In this document: positions 1-5,144 of the stretch, one piece after another
Layout of the letters: each line of letters opens with the position of its first letter
Position numbering within the stretch: position 1 is the first letter of the stretch
NCBI GenBank assembly: GCA_030621275.1
Contig: JAUXHY010000125.1
Span: 1-5,144 of the forward strand
Length of the DNA stretch: 5,144 bases
DNA from: a bacterium
Lineage (GTDB): Bacteria > Fidelibacterota > Marinisomatia > Marinisomatales > JAHJCW01
Reading direction: 5' to 3'
Program-made: the position numbers and the translations under genes
Notes under the pieces: model-generated
What the model saw: only the letters and a program-made list of their open reading frames with translations
Told to the model about the DNA's origin: nothing
The model's database searches: none

Positions 1-574
1 TTCTATAAATAAATGTTATTTCATCTTGCAGAGACTGTAATAAACCCCAAGTTAGAGAACTGTCTTTCGCATTCATAAAAGCAGTTGGATGATCTAACAC
101 CATAATTTTTGGATTTCTAGATAATTCTCTTAATAATGTTATTTTTTTTAACACCCCAGGAGACAATCTATTAATTTTAATATTTACTTTTTCCTTCAGT
201 TGGAGTGCAGCCACATAAAAATTATATTTCTCAATTAATATTTTACTATCAATATTATAAAAACTATTGATGAAATTGATGTTTTGTTCTGCTGTTAACC
301 AAGGATCCATATCATTCTCAAATGGAACATAGCCAATTAATTTTCGAATTTCTGATCGTCTTTTTATACTATCAAGCCCATGAATGTATAATGAACCGTA
401 ATTTGGAACGCTCAATCCTGCAATGATACGTAAGAATTCGGTAAGACCGGAATCGTCATTATCACCAATGATAGCTACTGTGGAATTCCTTTCAATCCCG
501 AATGATAAACCCGCCAAAACAGTTTTACCTTCAATTAGTTGACCAACTTTTTTAAATGTTATACTAGCTTCCAT
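1..574 (-). CDS. Degenerate ABC-transporter ATP-binding protein (pseudo-ATPase), 3' end beyond window
   Basis: The frame is open from the ATG at 574-572 to the window edge, giving 191 residues with no stop. An in-frame TAA lies three codons upstream, so this is the first possible ATG. The layout is that of an ABC nucleotide-binding domain, closest by eye to DrrA/NatA-like ATPases of ABC-2 exporters: beta strand with GKTVLAGLSF (16-25), P-loop region followed by LRIIAGL (48-54), IGYVP (80-84), LTAEQNI (93-99), signature region (137-141) and VLDHPT (159-164). Nearly every functional residue is replaced. The A-loop aromatic is Ile14. The P-loop reads GDNDDSGLT (37-45), has no lysine and is one residue long. 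The Q-loop Gln is Phe85. LSGGQ is LSPGV (137-141). The Walker B glutamate is His162. The D-loop reads AFMN (165-168). The H-loop lies outside the window. No Shine-Dalgarno sequence precedes the start. ABC family membership is secure; loss of ATPase activity is inferred; the transported substrate is unknown. A permease or an active ATPase partner may follow beyond position 1. Confidence 0.87.
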   Translation of the reverse strand, partial: MEASITFKKVGQLIEGKTVLAGLSFGIERNSTVAIIGDNDDSGLTEFLRIIAGLSVPNYGSLYIHGLDSIKRRSEIRKLIGYVPFENDMDPWLTAEQNINFINSFYNIDSKILIEKYNFYVAALQLKEKVNIKINRLSPGVLKKITLLRELSRNPKIMVLDHPTAFMNAKDSSLTWGLLQSLQDEITFIYR

Positions 575-713
575 TTTAATTTAATATTTACTATTGATTA
601 TTGAATATTTAAAACGTGATTATTTGAAGCGTGAAATTACTAACCTTTAATTATAATTCAGAACTTCCTCTCTATCTTTCCCTCAGCTGCTATCTCCTAT
701 TTACCATCTTTTA
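575..713. other. Intergenic gap between barrel gene and ABC-like gene
   Basis: This 139-base gap is the only sizeable non-coding stretch in the window. It is strongly AT-rich near the ABC-like gene. Near the barrel gene it holds a purine-rich stretch on the minus strand (about 663-697). A perfect TATAAT occurs at 655-650 on the minus strand but has no recognisable -35 box at 16 to 18 bases. No convincing GC-rich hairpin followed by a T-run was found, so neither a terminator for the barrel gene nor an RNA gene can be claimed. The gap is much longer than the 8 and 38 bases separating the other genes, which suggests the ABC-like gene may start a new transcription unit. Confidence 0.6.
607..635 (-). 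promoter_or_regulatory. Weak candidate sigma-70-like promoter for the ABC-like gene
   Basis: On the minus strand TTCACG (635-630) matches four of six bases of the -35 consensus. After a 17-base spacer, TTAAAT (612-607) matches four of six bases of the -10 consensus. Transcription would start near 600, leaving a leader of about 26 bases before the ATG. In DNA this AT-rich such matches arise by chance, so the call rests mainly on position. Confidence 0.22.
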
Positions 714-1985
714 TTAGAATAATATTTTTTGACCTATTGAGAAACCAATACCTCGAGCAGAATTAAATAGGCCACCTGTTTGAGTTATACCTACATCAAA
801 ATGATAATGCTTTGCATGTAATCCTAAACCAATTCCAAGTTGAAATTTTTCATATCCTCCGAGTGCAATTCCCAACCGGACAGGAAGCCATTCAGCCGGT
901 TTCATTTTTGTAGCTACAGAGAAACGAGGAGTTGTAGAATATTGGAATTCATCATTAAAATATTGTTTATAATTCAAAAATAATTGAATACTTGCCATTA
1001 CATCATATTCAAAGCCGGCTATTAAATAAGTCGGATAATCTGAAGTATATCCCTTAATGGAATACGTTGTATCATTACTGGCTATTTCATCTAAAAATCC
1101 TTCAAAATCATCAGTTACCTCAACGTCAGCATCAAAAGAGAACTCTATCATCTCAGAATTTTTATCTTTCCATTTAACAAAACCAAATAAATTTTGAACA
1201 GCTAAATTAGTAGTAATCTTATCATCAATTTTTAATGCCCAACCAATATCGAAAGCCAAACCAAAACCATCAGTGGAGTATTTAGCTTTACCGGACCCCA
1301 TACCAACAACTCGATCAATATATGTAGTTAATCCTCCATCAAAATGATCAACCTCTCCGTTTGCAACTCCCCATAATAATTTCACACCTAATCCAAGGTA
1401 ATTATTCCCAAAATCTAAATCAAGATTAGGAATATTTAACGGGAATCCATAAGAAAGTGAAAATGGAATAACTGCCTGCGCACTGACATCAATATCATCT
1501 AAAGAGATTTCTTCACCAAATTTGTTACCGTACATAGCAAAATTTAAAACCGAAGTTGGTAAGGTTATATTAGAGTTAACTTCTGCACCAATAGTAAATG
1601 CAAAATTACCTGATGAAATACCCAAAATTTTGGCATATAAAAGTGGATTTAAATCCCATACATTGTCTGTAAAAGCACTTAACATGTCATCTTTTGTGTT
1701 ATTATCAAGGTATTGTCCACTAAACAAATAATCAGCTAGCCAACTAACAGAAACTGCACTATTTTCTAATCTAATTGCTGGAATTGGAACAATCGGAAAA
1801 ACTCCAAAACTCATTGAAAATTCAGGATTATCCTCAAATCCTAAGTTCGCCGGATTCCACCCGATTACATCATCACCGCGCGATTGTGTGGCAATTGTTC
1901 CAGCAGTACCCATAGACGACGGAATTATTACATTCTGGGCAAATACAAAACTACTTAAAATTACTAATATTAATATTTTCTTCAT
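714..1985 (-). CDS. Predicted outer-membrane beta-barrel protein (PorV / DUF5723-like)
   Basis: The product is 423 residues. A signal peptide is clear: Lys2-Lys3, a hydrophobic run to about residue 15, then a likely signal peptidase I site after Ala16 (VFA/QN). The mature N-terminus has a small-residue stretch and then WNPANLG (43-49), the NPA-type motif seen near the start of PorV, UPF0164 and DUF5723-like barrels. The rest alternates polar and hydrophobic residues in many strand-length segments, for example around 173-181, 240-250, 320-326, 368-378 and 380-400. It ends in Phe423 (QKILF), fitting the C-terminal aromatic beta-signal read by the BAM machinery. Together these place it in the outer membrane. 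Its function is not known: transport of hydrophobic compounds, a secretion accessory role and a structural role are all possible. The start is well supported by AGGTG five bases upstream. The gene begins 8 bases after the lipoprotein gene and is probably translated with it. Confidence 0.83.
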   Translation of the reverse strand: MKKILILVILSSFVFAQNVIIPSSMGTAGTIATQSRGDDVIGWNPANLGFEDNPEFSMSFGVFPIVPIPAIRLENSAVSVSWLADYLFSGQYLDNNTKDDMLSAFTDNVWDLNPLLYAKILGISSGNFAFTIGAEVNSNITLPTSVLNFAMYGNKFGEEISLDDIDVSAQAVIPFSLSYGFPLNIPNLDLDFGNNYLGLGVKLLWGVANGEVDHFDGGLTTYIDRVVGMGSGKAKYSTDGFGLAFDIGWALKIDDKITTNLAVQNLFGFVKWKDKNSEMIEFSFDADVEVTDDFEGFLDEIASNDTTYSIKGYTSDYPTYLIAGFEYDVMASIQLFLNYKQYFNDEFQYSTTPRFSVATKMKPAEWLPVRLGIALGGYEKFQLGIGLGLHAKHYHFDVGITQTGGLFNSARGIGFSIGQKILF

Positions 1986-1990
1986 GATTG

Positions 1991-2000
1991 CACCTACTCC
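1991..2000 (-). promoter_or_regulatory. Ribosome binding site of the barrel gene, overlapping the lipoprotein stop
   Basis: The minus strand reads GGAGTAGGTG, then CAATC and ATG. AGGTG (1995-1991) sits five bases from the start, and GGAG lies just upstream. The TAG stop of the lipoprotein gene (1996-1994) is inside this sequence, and its final glutamate codon supplies GGAG with the preceding base. Ribosomes finishing the lipoprotein would end at the barrel's initiation site, which suggests translational coupling. Confidence 0.75.
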
Positions 2001-3094
2001 TCTTCGCCCATATTTTGAGGATCAATCAACACTTCAGCGCTACTATAAAGAAGTACTTTAATAGAATCATCAGTAAAAAATCTTGTTGGCATAGTATTTC
2101 CTTGACCATCGGTTACTCCTACAAGATTAAAAAGTACTTTCATATATGTTGAATCTGCAAATAAATCAAATTTATCCTGTCCTAATTCAATTGTTTCCAA
2201 TTGAGATTGAACAGGTAGTAGTTGAAATGAAAGTAATGTATCAGGAATAATGGGTGAATTTTGTTCAAAATTCATTGTATCAGGAGATATTAGAATTTGT
2301 AATTTCCCTCCAATTTCCATTTGATTATCAATCTCAGCAAATAAAGTTAATGATTCAAATAATTGGTCATCCATCTCTATGCTAATTTCTTGCGGTGGAG
2401 TTGAGAATGTTGAGGTTTCAGTAATCTCAAGAATTAATGGTGCATGTAATTTTGATGTTAAAATTATTACGTCATCAATAAATTGTTCCCCTTCTTGATC
2501 TGTTGGATAAATAGTAATATCACCATTAATTATAACACTTGTTGGACGAATATTTATTAAATCTTCGGGATATTCGATTACCAAAATGCCGTCAACAAGA
2601 ATGTCTTGGTTAGTTATCGTGGCAGTTGCTATCTCACCATCATCGTTTGTTGCTGTTAACAAAATTGTGTTAACAATAACTGAATCTGCTAAGGAAACAT
2701 TGAATTTTGATAAATCAACTTCAAGCGTAAGATCAACATCAACCAAATTTATTCCATCCAATTCATCAGGTAAAGTCGGTATTTCTAACTCATAATCTGG
2801 CACATTTACTGGAATTGGAAGTACCGTATCACCATCTTTAATTATGGTAGAAGTAGGTACGTCAATATCATAAGGAGTGGAAACATTAAATACATAGATC
2901 GAATCATTAGTATTTTGGTATTGTTCAACTTCTAATTCATCATAATCTTTTAGCATCTCCCCTATAGTATAATCAGTTTTAAATAAAGGAAAGTCTAAAT
3001 TGATAGTCCACGATGCCAAATTTTCAGATTTAAAAGTATCTAAGGAACAACCGATAATAATCACGAGAGTCAGTAGCAATAATATTTTTTTCAT
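1994..3094 (-). CDS. Very acidic predicted outer-membrane lipoprotein of unknown function
   Basis: The product is 366 residues. It opens with Lys2-Lys3, a hydrophobic stretch (4-14) and a lipobox-like IIGC ending at Cys16, the only cysteine in the protein. A lipid-anchored mature protein starting at Cys16 is therefore likely. Ser17 at +2, rather than Asp, fits transport to the outer membrane under the enterobacterial Lol rule, though that rule may not hold in this organism. The mature part has about 66 Asp/Glu against about 12 Lys/Arg, so it is strongly acidic. Short alternating hydrophobic strands (for example 133-148, 204-224, 316-327, 345-357) and many Asp-, Pro- and Thr-rich turns suggest an all-beta fold, perhaps repeated Ig-like units. 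I recognise no enzyme motif and no named family. The start is supported by GAGAGG six bases upstream. It lies 38 bases after polA and 8 bases before the barrel gene, so a role as a partner of the barrel is plausible but unproven. Confidence 0.85.
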   Translation of the reverse strand: MKKILLLLTLVIIIGCSLDTFKSENLASWTINLDFPLFKTDYTIGEMLKDYDELEVEQYQNTNDSIYVFNVSTPYDIDVPTSTIIKDGDTVLPIPVNVPDYELEIPTLPDELDGINLVDVDLTLEVDLSKFNVSLADSVIVNTILLTATNDDGEIATATITNQDILVDGILVIEYPEDLINIRPTSVIINGDITIYPTDQEGEQFIDDVIILTSKLHAPLILEITETSTFSTPPQEISIEMDDQLFESLTLFAEIDNQMEIGGKLQILISPDTMNFEQNSPIIPDTLLSFQLLPVQSQLETIELGQDKFDLFADSTYMKVLFNLVGVTDGQGNTMPTRFFTDDSIKVLLYSSAEVLIDPQNMGEEE

Positions 3095-3100
3095 ATTATA

Positions 3101-3106
3101 CCTCTC
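3101..3106 (-). promoter_or_regulatory. Ribosome binding site of the lipoprotein gene
   Basis: GAGAGG lies on the minus strand six bases before the ATG at 3094-3092 and supports that start. The six bases between are TATAAT. This resembles a -10 box but directly abuts the start codon, so it is more likely AT-rich spacer. The 38-base gap to polA holds no hairpin terminator, which is compatible with read-through from polA. Confidence 0.65.
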
Positions 3107-3132
3107 AAATAAATAAAATTAAATAAAGAATT

Positions 3133-5144
3133 TTAATGCGCCTCAAACCAAGAATTACCCACCCCGCAATCTACAACAATTGGCACAGATAATGGGAGTG
3201 CATTCTCCATTTCAAAAACAACCATTTTTGTTAATGCTTCAACCTGATCTTTTGGAACTTCAAATAATAATTCATCGTGAACTTGCAATATCATTTTCGC
3301 TTTATTATAGCTTGAAGATTCTCCATCTGAATGAATTTTGATATGTATAGAGATCATAGCTTTTTTTATCATTTCGGCAGCTGTGCCTTGTATTGGCATG
3401 TTTATCGCCATTCTTTTTGCTGCTTCTCTACGAATATGATTATCACTATCTATATCCCAAACTGGGCGTTTCCTTCCAAGAATTGTCTGAACATACTTTT
3501 TACTACGAGCATGTTCGAGAGTTTCATCAATATAGTTTTGAATACCGGAATATTGCTTAAAATATACATCTATAATTGCCTGTGCTTCACTACGCGGAAT
3601 TCCCAATTCATTACTCATTCTAAAAGGTCCTGCCCCATACATTATTCCAAAGTTTACTATTTTCGCAGTGCGACGCATTTCCGGTAATACGTCTTCAATC
3701 GGTACACCGAAAACAGAAGATGCAGTTCTTGAGTGTATATCTTCATTATTTTCAAATGCTTTAATCAATTCAGGATCTTTGCTTAAATGAGCCATAATTC
3801 GCAATTCAATTTGTGAATAATCAGCTGACAATATTTTCCATCCTTTTTTCTGTGGACGAAAAGCTTTGCGCATTTCACGTCCGATATCCGTTCTAATAGG
3901 AATATTCTGAAAATTAGGATTTTGACTCGACAGCCTCCCCGTTGCAGTAACAGTTTGATTAAAACTCGAATGTATTCGTTTAGTTGTCGGATTAATTAAG
4001 TCAGGAAATGGATCTAAGTACGTGTTTTTTAACTTATTATATTTTCGATATTCTAACATCAAACCCGGCAGTGGGTCTTCCGATACTAATTTTTTTAATA
4101 CTTCTTCAGCTGTAGAACGTTTTCGGATTTTGCGTAATCCTTTCATATCAAATAATATATTTGCTAATTGCTGAGTTGAATTAATATTGAATTCCGTCCC
4201 AGCTTCTCTATAAATATCCTTAATTAATTGATCTAGTTTTTTGCCGAGTTCCTTTGACATGGATTTCAATAATTTTTCATCAACATAAGCACCTTCTTTT
4301 TCCATATCTAAAAGTACTTTGATTAACGGCAACTCTATTTTTTCATAATAATCTGTTAAGTCATTTTCGGCTAACTTTTCTCTAAATATCTCATATAATT
4401 GTAATGCCACATCAGCATCTTCTACAGCATAAAATGATGCTTCCCCCAATTCAACTTCATCTATAGTAATTTGATTTCTTCCGCTACCGATTAAATCTTC
4501 GACTGGAATCATTCGATAATTCAAATATTCTAATGATAAATTATCAATTTTATATGATCGCATTCCCGGGCTCACTAAATGAGCTGCAATCATTGTATCA
4601 AACCCGATACCGGTTATATTAATTCCAAATCTTTTCAATATTAAAGCATCATATTTAATATTTTGTCCGATTTTAACAATCTTTTCATTTTCCAAAATTG
4701 GTTTTAATAATGATAAAACAATTTGTAGATCGTCATCTCCAAAATTGTTTTTCGATTTTTCTTTATATCGAATTGGAATGTAAAAACCTTTTTCTTTTTC
4801 CGTTGAAAAACTTAATCCAACAATTTCAGCCAACATTGGATCAGTAGATGTTGTTTCTAAATCTATTGAAATTGGTTTAGAGGGAATTATACTGTTAATG
4901 AATGACTTTAAGTCATCCTTATTTATTATAGTTATATAATCTTTTGCAGACTCAATAGTTTCCGGAATTGTTTCAATTTGGAAATTTGGTAATTGTTTTA
5001 ATAAACCAGAGAATTCAAATTGTGTAAACAGTTCGGATAGAGCTTCAATATCAAATTCGTTGCGTATTAATTGATCTACATTACAATCCAATTCAACGTC
5101 CGTATCTATAGTCACTAACTCCTTACTAAGAATAGCATTTTCGC
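3133..5144 (-). CDS. polA: DNA polymerase I, 5'-partial (proofreading exonuclease and polymerase domains)
   Basis: This is family A DNA polymerase I, which fills gaps and replaces RNA primers in replication and repair. The frame stays open to the window edge, adding nine full codons (ENAILSKEL) before the GTG at 5115. The 5' nuclease domain is outside the window. The 669 visible residues match a Klenow-like fragment. Numbered from Val at 5115, the 3'-5' exonuclease keeps Asp85 and Glu87 (IDLET), Asp156 (IKYDA) and Tyr229/Asp233 (YAVEDAD), equivalent to E. coli D355, E357, D424, Y497 and D501, so proofreading should be active. Polymerase motifs are TATGRLSS (390-397), motif A DYSQIELR with Asp432, motif B RRTAKIVNFGIMYG with Arg481, Lys485, Phe489 and Tyr493, and motif C QVHDE with His613, Asp614 and Glu615. 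Phe489 matches E. coli F762, the residue linked to discrimination against dideoxynucleotides. The C-terminus WFEAH matches the family's usual ending, so the 3' end is complete. The lipoprotein gene follows after 38 bases. Confidence 0.98.
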   Translation of the reverse strand, partial: ENAILSKELVTIDTDVELDCNVDQLIRNEFDIEALSELFTQFEFSGLLKQLPNFQIETIPETIESAKDYITIINKDDLKSFINSIIPSKPISIDLETTSTDPMLAEIVGLSFSTEKEKGFYIPIRYKEKSKNNFGDDDLQIVLSLLKPILENEKIVKIGQNIKYDALILKRFGINITGIGFDTMIAAHLVSPGMRSYKIDNLSLEYLNYRMIPVEDLIGSGRNQITIDEVELGEASFYAVEDADVALQLYEIFREKLAENDLTDYYEKIELPLIKVLLDMEKEGAYVDEKLLKSMSKELGKKLDQLIKDIYREAGTEFNINSTQQLANILFDMKGLRKIRKRSTAEEVLKKLVSEDPLPGLMLEYRKYNKLKNTYLDPFPDLINPTTKRIHSSFNQTVTATGRLSSQNPNFQNIPIRTDIGREMRKAFRPQKKGWKILSADYSQIELRIMAHLSKDPELIKAFENNEDIHSRTASSVFGVPIEDVLPEMRRTAKIVNFGIMYGAGPFRMSNELGIPRSEAQAIIDVYFKQYSGIQNYIDETLEHARSKKYVQTILGRKRPVWDIDSDNHIRREAAKRMAINMPIQGTAAEMIKKAMISIHIKIHSDGESSSYNKAKMILQVHDELLFEVPKDQVEALTKMVVFEMENALPLSVPIVVDCGVGNSWFEAH

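Noticed and set aside
142..149. Homopolymer of eight T (A on the coding strand) inside the ABC-like gene, a possible frameshift or slippage site
   Set aside because: The signature region upstream and the Walker B region downstream are in the same frame, so no indel or programmed shift is needed to explain the sequence.
577..612. Inverted AT-rich segments (TTTAATATT and AATATTTAAA) that could form a hairpin
   Set aside because: The arms are imperfect, contain no G-C pairs and are followed by no T-run on the minus strand, so a terminator or operator is not supported.
615..634. Short direct repeat CGTGA at 615-619 and 630-634
   Set aside because: Five bases repeated twice is too short to support an operator or attachment site.
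650..655. Perfect TATAAT on the minus strand upstream of the ABC-like gene
   Set aside because: No -35-like hexamer lies 16 to 18 bases upstream, and AT-rich intergenic DNA produces this hexamer by chance; it is mentioned only in the intergenic entry.
1522..1731. Plus-strand open frame of 69 codons
   Set aside because: It lies wholly inside the barrel gene on the opposite strand, has no ribosome binding site or recognisable motif, and fits a shadow of the real gene.
2586..2795. Plus-strand open frame of 69 codons
   Set aside because: It is antisense to the lipoprotein gene, with low-complexity Ser/Val/Thr-rich translation and no supporting signals.
3095..3132. AT-rich gap after polA checked for a terminator
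   Set aside because: Only T-rich runs such as TTTATTT are present, with no stem able to form a stable hairpin.
3331..3687. Plus-strand open frame of 118 codons rich in Phe, Tyr, Cys and His
   Set aside because: It is antisense to the highly conserved polA polymerase domain. Its odd composition is what the reverse of that coding sequence would give.

Overview
The window is AT-rich and all four genes lie on the minus strand, so transcription runs from high to low coordinates. The taxon cannot be fixed from this sequence. The AT-rich coding style, the putative outer-membrane beta-barrel with an N-terminal NPANL motif, the Lys-Lys lipoprotein and signal peptides, and the PolA variant (YGAGPF after motif B) all suggest a Gram-negative member of the FCB superphylum, such as Neomarinimicrobiota, Ignavibacteriota, Calditrichota or a relative. 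This is inference.

Layout in order of transcription. (1) 5144-3133: DNA polymerase I (polA), cut by the window edge. Its 5' nuclease domain lies outside; the intact proofreading exonuclease and polymerase domains lie inside. (2) 3094-1994: a very acidic, beta-rich predicted outer-membrane lipoprotein of unknown function, 38 bases after polA. (3) 1985-714: a predicted outer-membrane beta-barrel, 8 bases after the lipoprotein, with its ribosome binding site overlapping the lipoprotein stop codon. (4) 574 to beyond position 1: an ABC-transporter ATPase-like protein, after a 139-base gap that holds only a weak promoter-like sequence. Its 3' end is outside the window.

Genes 2 and 3 look like a co-translated envelope pair, a lipoprotein with a barrel. 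They may be co-transcribed with polA simply because the genes are packed closely. The most unusual object is gene 4. It keeps the overall ABC ATPase sequence layout in an uninterrupted frame, but it has lost the key residue of every nucleotide-handling motif that can be seen: the A-loop aromatic, Walker A lysine, Q-loop glutamine, signature glycine, Walker B glutamate and D-loop. It looks like a preserved, catalytically dead ATPase that would need an active partner or do a non-enzymatic job. No RNA gene, CRISPR array, mobile element or strong terminator was seen.
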